Part shown: positions 17,496 through 27,525 of the stretch, one piece after another | How positions within the stretch are numbered: position 1 is the stretch's first letter | Layout of the letters: every line of letters begins with the position of its first letter | NCBI GenBank assembly: GCA_040223695.1 | Contig: JAVKFU010000009.1 | Span: 124,001 to 188,000 of the forward strand | Source of the DNA: Deltaproteobacteria bacterium | GTDB taxonomy: Bacteria > Desulfobacterota_D > UBA1144 > Nemesobacterales > UBA2774 | Length of the DNA: 64,000 bases | Direction of reading: 5' to 3' | Program-made: the position numbers and the translations under genes | Notes under the pieces: generated by a model | The model's input: only the letters and a program-made list of their open reading frames with translations | What the model was told of the DNA's origin: nothing | Databases searched by the model: none

Positions 17496-18075
17496 GTCCG
17501 GGGTGAATATAGATATGAGCGGTCAGTTTATACTGAGGGTCGAAAATTATCTTGAGCTCGAGCTGTTAAACCCGAGCCACGCGGATGAACTCTTCGAATT
17601 GATAGAGGACAATAGGGAATATCTTCGTAAGTGGCTCCCGTGGCTCGACAGCAACAAGTACCTTCAGAACACGATCGATTTCATAAAGCACAGCGATATA
17701 CAGTTTAAACAGAATACGGGCCTGCAGCTCGTTATCCGGCACACGGGCAAGCTCGCGGGTGTAATCGGGCTTCACAAAGTAGACTGGCTGAATCATTCTA
17801 CATCTATAGGATACTGGCTTGCCGAGTCGTATCAGGGGAAGGGTATAATGACGAAATCCTGCAGGTCGTTAATTGACTATGCCTTCGGAAATCTGGGACT
17901 AAACCGTGTCGAGATCAGGTGCGCTGTGGAAAATTCAAGGAGCAGGGCGATTCCGGAGAATCTTGGATTCAGGAAAGAAGGCGTTATCAGAGATGCCGAG
18001 TGGCTCTATGACCATTACGTCGATCACCTGGTGTACGGCATGCTGAGTGGGGAATGGAACGGTAGAGCACGCTGA
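17485..18075 (+). CDS. GNAT-family N-acetyltransferase, RimJ/RimL-like
   Basis: This 196-residue acetyltransferase is of the RimJ/RimL type, which acetylates ribosomal-protein or other N-termini, or antibiotics and metabolites. The typical order is visible: an LELLNPSHADELFELIEDNREYLRKWLPW start, an IGYWLAESYQGKGIMTKSCR acetyl-CoA-binding segment, and a VEIRCAVENSRSRAIPENLGFRKEG end, where the usual Ile-Ala-Glu-Lys is Ile-Pro-Glu-Asn. It overlaps the preceding membrane gene. An ATG at 17515 with a GGGGTGAA site upstream is an alternative start. Confidence 0.82.
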   Translation: MAVRSGVNIDMSGQFILRVENYLELELLNPSHADELFELIEDNREYLRKWLPWLDSNKYLQNTIDFIKHSDIQFKQNTGLQLVIRHTGKLAGVIGLHKVDWLNHSTSIGYWLAESYQGKGIMTKSCRSLIDYAFGNLGLNRVEIRCAVENSRSRAIPENLGFRKEGVIRDAEWLYDHYVDHLVYGMLSGEWNGRAR

Positions 18076-18111
18076 ATGCGCCTCCGGGAAATAAGGATCA
18101 TTATTTGGGGC

Positions 18112-18154
18112 AAAAAAAACCCTCCTAAATCCCGTAGGGAAGTTAAGAGGGTTT
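18112..18154 (-). terminator. Intrinsic terminator for the 26-residue peptide gene
   Basis: Read on the minus strand, AAACCCTC (18147-18154) pairs over 8 bases with GAGGGTTT (18117-18124), and an inner CCC/GGG extends the stem. A run of eight T residues follows (the complement of the A-run 18112-18119). It lies about 30 bases downstream of the small minus-strand gene at 18185-18265 and supports that gene being transcribed. Confidence 0.7.
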
Positions 18155-18184
18155 AAGAGAAGCAAAAGGCAAGATGTAGTTAAG

Positions 18185-18265
18185 CTATGATAACAACGCT
18201 ACCAGTAGTCCCGCGAACAATGTTGAATATAGTGCCAAATCAGTGAAACCGTATGTCTTGTTCAT
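18185..18265 (-). CDS. 26-residue hydrophobic peptide
   Basis: A minus-strand ATG at 18265, preceded by an AGGGGGCG ribosome-binding region, opens a 26-codon frame ending at TAG. The product has a short polar head (MNKTYGFTD) and one hydrophobic helix rich in Leu, Ala and Val. A single-helix membrane peptide is the likely form. A promoter-like pair upstream and a strong terminator 30 bases downstream make a self-contained transcription unit. I recognise no family. Confidence 0.55.
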   Translation of the reverse strand: MNKTYGFTDLALYSTLFAGLLVALLS

Positions 18266-18284
18266 GTACCCGCCCCCTGCAATT

Positions 18285-18314
18285 ATGTTAGTCTATGTTT
18301 CCGTACTCTATCAA
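18285..18314 (-). promoter_or_regulatory. Candidate promoter of the 26-residue peptide gene
   Basis: On the minus strand a TTGATA box (18309-18314) is followed after 18 bases by TAACAT (18285-18290). Transcription would start about 13 bases before the peptide's ATG, leaving just enough leader for its ribosome site. The rest of the gap up to the SDR gene (18315-18562) shows only a duplicated AATACTAAAG (about 18360-18382) and no other coding signal. Confidence 0.35.
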
Positions 18315-18562
18315 GACTTAATTTCTTCCAATATAAAAGGTTTAATTGATATTACGTTATAATACTAAAGTATTAATACTAAAGCATGAAATCCGATTCA
18401 AATACCGAGCTAGGGGGATAAAAACTATGAATGGCTTTTTAGATACGAAAAGGTGATCGGCCGTCTTTCCCGGTAATCGGGTTCGGGCAGGTGTCCAAAT
18501 ACTCTCTTTACTCGGCTCCTGATTGGGCTTCCATATTTGAAGACTTTGATTTTAGTTCCAGA

Positions 18563-19330
18563 TTATTTCGCGCTCAGCCCCCCGTCTACGGAAAGCATCG
18601 CGCCCGTGATGAATTTAACCCTGTCGTCGCAGAGGTATAAAACGGCGTTTGCTATTTCCTCCGGCTGGGCAAGGCGGCCGATGGGGTGAACCGATATATA
18701 GCGTTTTTCGCCCGCCTCCCTGTCCTCCCATTCTTCGAATAGCTTATCTACCATAGGCGTATATATGGTTCCGGGGCAAATGGCGTTTACGCGGATTCCC
18801 CTGTCGGCGTACTCGAGCGCCATGCTCCGGGTGAGCTGATTTACCGCGCCCTTTGAGGCGCTGTAGGCCGCGAAACCCGCAGGCGACGCTTTCAGTCCCA
18901 GTATGGATGAGTTGTTTACAATACAGCCGGAACCCTCTTCAATCATACGGGGTATCGTGTATTTGGACATGAAATAAACGCCTTTTACGTTAACGTCGAA
19001 TGTCTCGTCCCAGAGCTCGTTTGTGGTTTCGTGAGTGTTGGCTCTGTAACACACGCCCGCGTTATTAAATAATATATCGATCCGCCCGAATTTATTTACC
19101 GTCTTATCGACGGCGCTCTTACAGTCTGCTTCCACCGAGACGTCGCTTACGAGATAGTCTATATACAGTCCGTCGCCGCTCATTTCCCGGACCGCATCAT
19201 CGAGTGTCTTTTCGGTGCGTCCGGTGATAACCACGTTCGCTCCCTCCTCTGCGAAGAGAAGCGCCGTGGCTTTTCCTATTCCCGTTCCGCCCCCGGTTAT
19301 TAGCGCGACTTTATTTTTCAGTTTTTTCAT
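18563..19330 (-). CDS. Short-chain dehydrogenase/reductase
   Basis: This 255-residue classical SDR oxidoreductase has the NAD(P)-binding TGGGTGIG motif (13-20), NNAG at 89-92, and the catalytic Ser142-Tyr156-Lys160 set with YSASKGA. A C-terminal region with GAMLSVDGGLSAK is typical of short-chain alcohol or 3-ketoacyl-type reductases. Substrate and cofactor preference cannot be told from sequence. It is a single gene, divergent from the alpha-2-macroglobulin gene. Confidence 0.88.
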   Translation of the reverse strand: MKKLKNKVALITGGGTGIGKATALLFAEEGANVVITGRTEKTLDDAVREMSGDGLYIDYLVSDVSVEADCKSAVDKTVNKFGRIDILFNNAGVCYRANTHETTNELWDETFDVNVKGVYFMSKYTIPRMIEEGSGCIVNNSSILGLKASPAGFAAYSASKGAVNQLTRSMALEYADRGIRVNAICPGTIYTPMVDKLFEEWEDREAGEKRYISVHPIGRLAQPEEIANAVLYLCDDRVKFITGAMLSVDGGLSAK

Positions 19331-19550
19331 AAGAGCGTTTAAAAAATTATTTGTCCTAATATTATGTAGCGGATATATCTTTAATCAATATAAAGGGGTT
19401 TGAGTTTTCAGAAGCGCTTTTTGATTTATGTCTTGCCCCGGTTAAACATTATTTAGTTTTCTCAACTATATTTTATAATCTAATATCGGCTTCATGCGTA
19501 CATGAGACCGCGGTTCGTAATTTATTCAGGCCAAAAGACAGGAGCGAGAA

Positions 19551-22500
19551 ATGGGCGATACATCCGATAAAAACAGAATGCGGGATATAAAAGATCCGAG
19601 AAACGCGGCTATTGTTCTACTTGTTGCGATTGCCCTCGTAATGGGATTCATGCTGGTAAAAAACAATTTTACCGGACCCGAATCTGAAAAACCCGCGCAA
19701 GCGCCTGAGGGCCGGGGGGTAAGGGTGGTCGAGGTCAAGCTCGACAAGGAGGACAACAGGTTTGTCGATTTCGTATTTAATAAGCCTGTTGGCGAGAATG
19801 AGAGCGGCGAGATTCTGGGCCGCGATCCCGGCACTATCAGCCCTCCCGTAAACGGCTCGTGGCTCTGGAAAAGCCCTAATGTTTTGAGATTTGAGGCGTC
19901 TTACGGATTCAACATGGCTACGGATTATACGATCTCTCTCATTGCCGGGAATTTCTTGAAGCGCGGGGAGAGGCTGGGGGGCAAAACCGAGTTCGAGATA
20001 AGGACGGATAAGTTCAAGCTGGTTCAGTCTACGGTTGAGGAAGAGCCCGTACCGGACAGGAAAAATACCGTAACACTTAACGGCAAACTGGATTTTAACT
20101 ATCCGGTTGATCCGAAAGTTCTGGCGAGAAAGATAAAGCTTATCGAGCCCGGGGGTGACGAAGACGACGGGGAAAAGGAGATTCCGGTCAAGCTCATAAC
20201 CGACTACTGGAATTCGTCCGTCAGGTGGAAGAGCGTCCCTGTCGAGAAAACGGCGGGTGAAAGGGAGCTCGAATTGATTATCGTCGGGGATCTCACTCCC
20301 GCAGAGGGTAATGTCGGGCTGGGAGAGGACTACATTCAAAAAATACCACTCGGCTCCAAAGACAAGCTTGCCGTAAGGAGCGTCACTCCGAAGGCGGAAT
20401 ATCCCAAATCTTCAATCGTTATCGGATTCTCCTCAGCGGTAAAGCCTGAAATTGCCGCTGACTACATATCGATAGAGCCCGAAGTTAAACATACGGTAAA
20501 GAGAGTTCAGAACAATCTGGCGCTGACCGGGGAATTCGTTCCGGGCAAAAAATACCGTCTTTCAATTTCCGGAGGGCTTCCGGCCTACGACGACGCGGTG
20601 CTCAGGCATGAATACAAAAAGGAGATTCAATTTTCAGACCTGAAACCCGGGATAGAATTCGAAAGCCCGGGCATGTTTCTCGATTCAAAGGGGTCTCACG
20701 CCGTGAAGCTCGACTCCATAAACGTTGAAAAAGTCGATATAACGGTGGACCGGGTGTATCTGAACAACCTCTTTTTTCTGTTTCAATCCTACGGTTATTC
20801 GGTCTGGAGGGACGAGTATTATCAGGGAGCCGTCGGGGATTATTTCGGCGACCGTATCGTTGATGAAAAGGGCTTTAAAATCGAGAAGAAGCTAAACCGG
20901 CAGGTTTCTACCGTGCTGAACCTTAAAAAGTACGTCCCGGAAAATGAACCCGGGCTGTATCAGGTGGGGATAGTGCCCGAGGGTAAATATGATGGGATTC
21001 AGAAATGGGTGCTTATCACCGATATAGGGATAGTGGCCAAAGAGGGCAAAGACGAGTTTTTAGTCTGGGCGACTTCTTTCTCGAGCCTCGATCCGGTGCC
21101 TGGAGCCGAGGTTTCGGTAATCAGTGTGCAAAACCAGGTCGTGGCTAAGGGGCTGACCGACGGGAAAGGCATATTCCGCGCGACAGGTATGGGGGAGAAG
21201 CTCAAGGAGAGTAAACCCTACATGGTCACGGTTGAGAAGGCCGGGGATTTCAGTTTCCTCCTTCTTGAAAATATGAAAATAGACACCTCCGGGCTCGACG
21301 TGGGCGGGGCGGTTCCCTCGGCCGGGGGATATACGGCCTACGTTTACGGGGAAAGGGATATCTACCGTCCCGGAGAAACTGTCGAGGGCATAGCGGTGGT
21401 GAGGGAGGCGAATTTAAATACGCCCCGGCCCATGCCTATTATACTCAAGCAGAAAGACGCGAAAGGCCGCCTTGTAAAGACCGTAAAAGAGACAACCGAT
21501 GAAGATGGAATTCTTTCTTTCGAGCTGCCTCTCCCCGATTTCGCTCCTACGGGGAATAACACGCTTGAGGTAATCGCGGGGGACGAGTTGATAGGTCAGT
21601 ACCTCTTTCAGGTCGAGGAGTTTATACCCGACCGAATCAAAGTAAGGATAGAGACCGCAGAGGATAATATCCCGCTCGAAGGGGAGCTCGATTACGAGGT
21701 AAGAAGCGCGTATCTCTTCGGACCTCCCGCTTCGGGCCTCGCGGTCGAGACCCGGATAGATCTGGTGGAGAATCCGTTTCTGCCCGAGGATTATAAGGGT
21801 TTTGTCTTTACGAATCCCGACAGGAAGTTCGATTCCAGGGAGATATTCAAAGAAGAAGGCGCGCTGAGTGAGGACGGTGTCAGGAATTTCTCCATCAAGC
21901 TGCCCGGGGGTCTCAGGCCCCCTTCATCCCTTCAGGCGCAGATCACGGCGCGTGTTCAGGAGACGGGCGGACGCGGAGTAAGCGCAATCAGGAAAGTAAA
22001 CGTTGATCCTTATCCCTACTATCTGGGCCTTAAGCGGAAAGCGCCTGACCGGTACGCGGAGCCGGGTAAGGAGGTTGAGTTCGAATACGTGGCGCTGGCC
22101 CGGAAGGATGACCGGACAGAAGAGGTAAAAACGGGCGAGTTAAAGGCCGAGCTTTACAAAGACGTATGGAATACTGCGCTCAGGAAAACCTCTTCCGGAA
22201 ACTATAAATACGAATCGAAGCGTGATTCCGTTCTGATAAATTCAATGCTGATAGACAGCGGGGCGCCTGAGGGTAGTTTCGTTTTCACGCCCCCCGAGTT
22301 CGGGAGCTACCGCGTCGTCCTCTCCGACCCCCGCGGCGGGTCGTCGACGCAGGTGCAGTTCTACGCGAGCGGATGGGGATTTTCCCCCTGGGCCGTGGAG
22401 AATCCCGCAAGGATTGAGCTTGACCTCGAGAAAAAAGAATACATGCCCGGCGAGACCGCTAATGTTCAGGTACGGGCACCTTTCTCCGGGAAACTAATGA

Positions 22501-25076
22501 TCACGGTAGAGCGGGATGATATTTACTACACGGAGATTCATAACCTCGACGGAAATACCGCTACGGTATCTGTTCCGGTAAGCGACAAATACCGCCCGAA
22601 CGCCTACATCACCGCTACTCTCGTGAGGTCGGTTAAAGACCTTGAGCCGGGCTCCGCGGGGAGGGCATTCGGCGCAGTGCCGATAAACGTTGACCGCAGC
22701 GAAAACAAAATCGGTATCGAGATAACCGCCCCCGAGGTAATAAGACCGCTCACACAGCTTGAGGTCGGCGTCAAAACCGAACCGGGCGCAGTGGTTACTG
22801 TAGCGGCTGTCGACGAAGGAATATTACAGCTTATAGATCAAAAGACAGCTGACCCCTTTATATACTTTTACAGAAAACTTGCGCTCGGAGTCAGTTCTTA
22901 CGATACGTACTCGCTCCTTCTGCCCGACGTCTCTCTCGGGCTTTCGCCTCCGGGCGGGGGGTTCGCCGCCCGGAAGGAAATGCAGTTCCTTAGCACGCAG
23001 GGCATCAGGAGGGTGAAGCCCGTAGCCTTCTGGTCCGGCATTATCGAGGCGGACGAGGAGGGGAATGCGGCGGTTTCATTCGATATCCCTCAGTTCCAGG
23101 GCGCGTTGCGCGTAATGGCTGTGGCCGTGAACGGGAAACGGTTCGGCTCAACGGAGGAGTTTACGAGGGTGAAGTCCCCTATTGTTCTCCTTCCGACCGT
23201 TCCCAGATTTTTCTCGCTTAAGGAGAGTGTCGTCATTCCTGTCTCCGTGAGGAACGACACCGGGCGGGACGGCGTCATAACGGTGAGCTTATCTCTCGAC
23301 GGTCCCGCGTCCGTAAGAGAGGCGGGGGGCGGCTCGGGCGATGAGGAACGGCAAAACAAAAAAGAGGCGGGCAGGGATGTCGATATACCGGCGGGCGGGG
23401 AGAAAACGGTTTATTTCACTATTGATACTGCGGACGATTCGGGCGCCCTCAGGCTCGGTGTAAGAGCGTCCGGAAACGGCGAGTCCACGGCCTCCGATAT
23501 CGAGGCGCCGGTGCTCCCCGACCTTCCTCAAAGAAGGGAAGAGAAAATCGGGAGGGTAAGCGGTCTCGAGACCGAATTGAGCATAGAAGGCGAGGATTCA
23601 TACCGCCGGGGCACCATTAGGCGCGAGCTTTACATAAGCAGGATTCTGCTCATACAATTCTCCGGCAAGCTCGAATATCTGCTTCAGTACCCTTACGGCT
23701 GTCTCGAGCAAATTACGTCCCGGGTATTCCCACTCCTGTATCTATCGGAGATAGCGAGCGAAATCGAGCCCGAGCTTTTTGAAAAGTCGGACCCGGCAGC
23801 CATGGTCCAGGAAGGCATAAGACGTATCGGGACAATGCAGCTGAACGGGGGCGGGTTCTCTCTGTGGCCGGGCGGGGCGACTGCGGAGCCCTGGGCGAGT
23901 ATTTACACTGCGCACTTTCTCGTCGAGGCCCGGAAGGCCGGATACCTCGTTCAGGACTCACTCTATTCGGGGGCTATAGGGTATGTGAAGAACGTAGCCA
24001 AAGCGAAGGGTGAATACAGCACGGGCGAGCTTGAGCGCGCCGTTTACGCGCTTTATGTCCTGAGCCGCGACGGACAGCCCGATAAGAGCACGATGGATTT
24101 TATCAGAGAGCGCCACAGGGACGAGCTCACCGTGGAATCGAGGGCGCTTCTCGGCGGGGCATACGCCGCATCAGGGGACGCGTCCGCGCTCGAGGAGCTG
24201 CTCGAGGGATTAAACGATGTTGAAGAGGTTCAAAGAGAGACCGGGGGCAACTTTAATTCGACCATCAGGAACAGGGCGATACTCCTCCTCGCCATACTGG
24301 ACGTGGATCCGGATGACCCGAGGGTGCCGGAGCTCGTCGAGCGCCTCTCCAGGGACGCGGAGCTCAATCCCTGGTGGACCACTCAGGAGAGCTCCTTCGC
24401 TCTCCTCGCCATAGGCCGGTTCGTCAGCCGGCAGATCGACTCCCCCCCGTATAAAGGCTCCGTTTATGCGGGTGACAGAGAGGTCGCCTCCTTCAGCAGT
24501 GACGAAACACTGACCCTGACTAATATCGAGGGGGATGAACCCGTAACCATAAAGATGGACGAGGGATTTCAGGACGGAAGCGCCTTTTATTCCCTGACAA
24601 CGAAAGGTATACCGACAAGGAAAGGGTTCAAGCCGCTTGAGCAGGGCCTCATCGTAGAAAGGGAGTTTCTCACCCGCGGCGGCGCTCCGGTCAGTCCCGG
24701 AAGCATCGAGCAGGGGGACCTCATCGTGGTGAGGACAAAGGTGAAGAGCGATGCGGGACGGCTTCAAAATGTGGTGATAGAGAATCTTTTGCCTTCGGGG
24801 TTCGAGGTCGAGAACCCGAGGCTCAAAACTACGGAGACGTTGAAATGGGCCACAGGAAAGGGCATCAAGCCCGAATATCTCGACATCAGGGACGACCGCA
24901 TTCTTATATTCACGAACCTGCCCGACGCGAAGTGGTATAACTATTACGCGTTGCTGCGTGCGGTGAATCCCGGAACCTTTACGGTGCTCCCAGTTCAGGC
25001 GGAAGCGATGTATTCGCCCAATATCAGGTTTACGGGAAAGCTTGAGGAGCCGTTTGTGGTCAAGCTCAGGGAATAA
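19551..25076 (+). CDS. Bacterial alpha-2-macroglobulin with intact thioester
   Basis: This 1841-residue bacterial alpha-2-macroglobulin (YfhM-like) traps proteases in the periplasm. An uncleaved signal anchor (about residues 18-40, AIVLLVAIALVMGFMLV) replaces the usual lipoprotein signal. A series of MG beta-sandwich domains follows, with the macroglobulin signature YVYGERDIYRPGETV near residue 600. The thioester motif CLEQ is intact at Cys1384 in YGCLEQ, followed by the alpha-helical thioester domain and a C-terminal receptor-like domain. The gene is followed after 33 bases by pbpC, the classic partner thought to repair peptidoglycan after breach. An AGGAGCGAG site precedes the ATG. Confidence 0.93.
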   Translation: MGDTSDKNRMRDIKDPRNAAIVLLVAIALVMGFMLVKNNFTGPESEKPAQAPEGRGVRVVEVKLDKEDNRFVDFVFNKPVGENESGEILGRDPGTISPPVNGSWLWKSPNVLRFEASYGFNMATDYTISLIAGNFLKRGERLGGKTEFEIRTDKFKLVQSTVEEEPVPDRKNTVTLNGKLDFNYPVDPKVLARKIKLIEPGGDEDDGEKEIPVKLITDYWNSSVRWKSVPVEKTAGERELELIIVGDLTPAEGNVGLGEDYIQKIPLGSKDKLAVRSVTPKAEYPKSSIVIGFSSAVKPEIAADYISIEPEVKHTVKRVQNNLALTGEFVPGKKYRLSISGGLPAYDDAVLRHEYKKEIQFSDLKPGIEFESPGMFLDSKGSHAVKLDSINVEKVDITVDRVYLNNLFFLFQSYGYSVWRDEYYQGAVGDYFGDRIVDEKGFKIEKKLNRQVSTVLNLKKYVPENEPGLYQVGIVPEGKYDGIQKWVLITDIGIVAKEGKDEFLVWATSFSSLDPVPGAEVSVISVQNQVVAKGLTDGKGIFRATGMGEKLKESKPYMVTVEKAGDFSFLLLENMKIDTSGLDVGGAVPSAGGYTAYVYGERDIYRPGETVEGIAVVREANLNTPRPMPIILKQKDAKGRLVKTVKETTDEDGILSFELPLPDFAPTGNNTLEVIAGDELIGQYLFQVEEFIPDRIKVRIETAEDNIPLEGELDYEVRSAYLFGPPASGLAVETRIDLVENPFLPEDYKGFVFTNPDRKFDSREIFKEEGALSEDGVRNFSIKLPGGLRPPSSLQAQITARVQETGGRGVSAIRKVNVDPYPYYLGLKRKAPDRYAEPGKEVEFEYVALARKDDRTEEVKTGELKAELYKDVWNTALRKTSSGNYKYESKRDSVLINSMLIDSGAPEGSFVFTPPEFGSYRVVLSDPRGGSSTQVQFYASGWGFSPWAVENPARIELDLEKKEYMPGETANVQVRAPFSGKLMITVERDDIYYTEIHNLDGNTATVSVPVSDKYRPNAYITATLVRSVKDLEPGSAGRAFGAVPINVDRSENKIGIEITAPEVIRPLTQLEVGVKTEPGAVVTVAAVDEGILQLIDQKTADPFIYFYRKLALGVSSYDTYSLLLPDVSLGLSPPGGGFAARKEMQFLSTQGIRRVKPVAFWSGIIEADEEGNAAVSFDIPQFQGALRVMAVAVNGKRFGSTEEFTRVKSPIVLLPTVPRFFSLKESVVIPVSVRNDTGRDGVITVSLSLDGPASVREAGGGSGDEERQNKKEAGRDVDIPAGGEKTVYFTIDTADDSGALRLGVRASGNGESTASDIEAPVLPDLPQRREEKIGRVSGLETELSIEGEDSYRRGTIRRELYISRILLIQFSGKLEYLLQYPYGCLEQITSRVFPLLYLSEIASEIEPELFEKSDPAAMVQEGIRRIGTMQLNGGGFSLWPGGATAEPWASIYTAHFLVEARKAGYLVQDSLYSGAIGYVKNVAKAKGEYSTGELERAVYALYVLSRDGQPDKSTMDFIRERHRDELTVESRALLGGAYAASGDASALEELLEGLNDVEEVQRETGGNFNSTIRNRAILLLAILDVDPDDPRVPELVERLSRDAELNPWWTTQESSFALLAIGRFVSRQIDSPPYKGSVYAGDREVASFSSDETLTLTNIEGDEPVTIKMDEGFQDGSAFYSLTTKGIPTRKGFKPLEQGLIVEREFLTRGGAPVSPGSIEQGDLIVVRTKVKSDAGRLQNVVIENLLPSGFEVENPRLKTTETLKWATGKGIKPEYLDIRDDRILIFTNLPDAKWYNYYALLRAVNPGTFTVLPVQAEAMYSPNIRFTGKLEEPFVVKLRE

Positions 25077-25109
25077 CCGTCTTATGCCTCGTATCGGAAT
25101 GGAAGAATT

Positions 25110-27503
25110 ATGAAAATTGCGGGATACGCATCAATAATTGCTTCATCGCGTAAGAGTCTGGCGGCGGCCCTGCTGACGGGCCTACTCTTAATTTTATCAA
25201 GCGCATTCCTCCTGTTTTTATTACTGGATTATTTGTTTCCGTTTCCAGTCGAATCTCTTCGAAGGGAATCTGCTGCCGTAATTACGGACAGAGAAGGAAA
25301 GCCTCTCCGTTTTTTTCTGCCCGCGGACAATCACTGGAGATTTCACGTCGAGCTCAATGACATTTCCCCAAGACTCGCCCGGGCGGTGATAGCTTCCGAG
25401 GACAGGTGGTTCTACCGCCACCCGGGCGTTAACCCGCTTTCATTTCTGAGGGCCGCGTACACGAATCTAAAGTCGGGAAAGGTGGTATCGGGCGCTTCGA
25501 CTATCCCGATGCAGATTGCCCGCATGGCCGAGCCCAAACCCAGGACCTTCTTTTCAAAAGCGGTGGAAGCCTTCCGCGCCCTCCAGTTAAAACGTTGCTT
25601 CGAGGACGAGGAGCTTCTTGAGATTTACCTCAATATAGCTCCCTACGGGGGCAATATTGAGGGCGTAGGCGCAGCCTCCTATTTTTACTTCGGAAAGGGC
25701 CCGCGCGCCCTCTCGCCCCACGAAATCGCCCTTCTTACGGTGCTCCCCCGCTCCCCCGTCGCGTATGATCCGACGCGGAATTCCGAGGTTTCGCTGAGAG
25801 AGAGGAACAGGGTCTTGAGGCGGCTCGCGCTCATAGGAGTGTTTACAAAGGAGGATGCGGCCAGGGGCATGAAAGAGCCCGTTCCGTACAAGAGGCGGCC
25901 CCAGCCGTTTCGAGCCCCGCACTTCGCGGAATACGTCTATTACGGAGTATCGAAAGGGAATAGCTTGAAAACCACTCTCGACAGCTCTATACAGAAAATG
26001 GCCGAAGAAGTGGCGAGAAGGCATACAGGCAGGTTAAGGAACGGGGGTATCGATAACCTGGCCATAGTCGTGATCGAGAACGAGAACAGGGATGTAAGGG
26101 CTATGGCGGGATCGAGCAATTACTTCGAAAAGGAACATTCGGGGCAGGTAAACCTGGCTCTCTCGAGGCGCTCTCCGGGCTCTGCGTTAAAGCCCTTTCT
26201 CTACGCCATGGCGCTCGATAAGGGAATAGTAATTCCCGACTCCTACGTGCTCGATATACCGACCGACTTTTCGGGGTACATAGCCGAGAATTATGACGAT
26301 AGATACAGGGGACGCGTCACGATGACGCATGCCCTTATACTCTCACTCAACGCCCCCGCGGTGAGGATTCTCTCAAGGGTAGGGCTGAAGGATTTTCACG
26401 GTCTCCTTTTAAATGGCGGGCTTTCAACGCTCGACAGGCCGTCGGAAAAATACGGTCTGCCGCTCGTACTGGGGGCGGGAGAGGTAACTCTTCTCGACCT
26501 TGCGAACCTCTACGCCACGCTGTCCCAGGCAGGGGTTTATCGCCCTTTTAAAGTGTCGCAGGAGGACGGAAGAGACTATCCGGAAACAAGATTATTTTCC
26601 CCCGAGGCTTCCTACCTGATTACGGAAATACTCACCGAGCTGAGACGCCCCGACATGCCTTCAAACACCTGGGCGCTCACCGAAGACGTGCCGGAAGTGG
26701 CCTGGAAGACAGGCACGTCCTACGGTCACAGGGACGCGTGGTCAATAGGGTATTCGAGCCGTTATACCGTAGGTGTGTGGGTGGGTAACCCGGACGGGAG
26801 GGGGCAGAAGGGCATCTCCGGCTCCGAGCACGCGGCTCCTATTCTGTTCGACATGTTCCGTTCCCTAGAGGGCGACGGAGCGTCCATTGAAATGCCGGAC
26901 GGGCTTAAACTCGGCTCGGCGGAGGTTTGCAGGGAGAGCCACTTGCTGCCGACCCCTTACTGCGGCGAGACCGACAGCGTTACCTACATTAAAGGGGTAT
27001 CCGCTATCAGGATGGATGATTATTCCCGCAGAATTTTCGTTGATTCCGAGACGGGAGAACTCCTTCTCGGGGACTGCATCGGCTCCCGCCCTCACGGGAC
27101 GCGGGTCATAACGACCTATCCGCCGGAGCTCGTCGCATGGTGGATGGCCGAGGGAAAGCCGGTTGAAACGATGCCCCCGCTAAGCCCCTATTGCAACGAC
27201 GTGCCTTCGGAGCGCGCGCCGAAGATCGTTTCTCCCGACAAGACCACACCTTACCGGGTGCTCAGGGGAATGCCCGCGGAGCATCAGAGGGTCGAGCTCG
27301 CCGCCCGGGTGAGCGAGGAGGTCGATACCCTCTACTGGTATCAGGATGGGAAGCTCGCGGCTTCGTCAGGACCTTACAAGAAAGTATTTATTCCTCTTGA
27401 GAAGGGAATACACAACCTGGTCGTCGTGGACTCTTCCGGGCGCTCGGACAGCATAACCTACAGGGTGGAAAGCCAAAATAACCACCGGGTGGTTGAAAAA
27501 TAA
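25110..27503 (+). CDS. pbpC: Penicillin-binding protein 1C
   Basis: This bifunctional class A penicillin-binding protein of the 1C type polymerises glycan and may cross-link peptides. The 797-residue protein has a membrane anchor (about 22-45), a glycosyltransferase domain with catalytic Glu97 in the SEDRWFYRHPG motif, and a transpeptidase domain with Ser358-x-x-Lys361 (GSALKPF), SLN and KTGTSYG (Lys533). A PBP1C-specific C-terminal beta domain (about 700-790) follows. It sits 33 bases after the alpha-2-macroglobulin gene, the usual arrangement. PBP1C members often bind few beta-lactams; its activity here is not shown. Confidence 0.95.
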   Translation: MKIAGYASIIASSRKSLAAALLTGLLLILSSAFLLFLLLDYLFPFPVESLRRESAAVITDREGKPLRFFLPADNHWRFHVELNDISPRLARAVIASEDRWFYRHPGVNPLSFLRAAYTNLKSGKVVSGASTIPMQIARMAEPKPRTFFSKAVEAFRALQLKRCFEDEELLEIYLNIAPYGGNIEGVGAASYFYFGKGPRALSPHEIALLTVLPRSPVAYDPTRNSEVSLRERNRVLRRLALIGVFTKEDAARGMKEPVPYKRRPQPFRAPHFAEYVYYGVSKGNSLKTTLDSSIQKMAEEVARRHTGRLRNGGIDNLAIVVIENENRDVRAMAGSSNYFEKEHSGQVNLALSRRSPGSALKPFLYAMALDKGIVIPDSYVLDIPTDFSGYIAENYDDRYRGRVTMTHALILSLNAPAVRILSRVGLKDFHGLLLNGGLSTLDRPSEKYGLPLVLGAGEVTLLDLANLYATLSQAGVYRPFKVSQEDGRDYPETRLFSPEASYLITEILTELRRPDMPSNTWALTEDVPEVAWKTGTSYGHRDAWSIGYSSRYTVGVWVGNPDGRGQKGISGSEHAAPILFDMFRSLEGDGASIEMPDGLKLGSAEVCRESHLLPTPYCGETDSVTYIKGVSAIRMDDYSRRIFVDSETGELLLGDCIGSRPHGTRVITTYPPELVAWWMAEGKPVETMPPLSPYCNDVPSERAPKIVSPDKTTPYRVLRGMPAEHQRVELAARVSEEVDTLYWYQDGKLAASSGPYKKVFIPLEKGIHNLVVVDSSGRSDSITYRVESQNNHRVVEK

Positions 27504-27525
27504 AAATACCGGAAGCTATGCGTTT

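Noticed and set aside
18420-18455. Nine-codon frame after a GGGGGA element (MNGFLDTKR)
   Set aside because: Too short and lacking a promoter or terminator to be called a gene.
23090-24767. Several antisense open frames inside the alpha-2-macroglobulin gene
   Set aside because: They are side effects of codon bias on the sense strand and show no domain or ribosome site.
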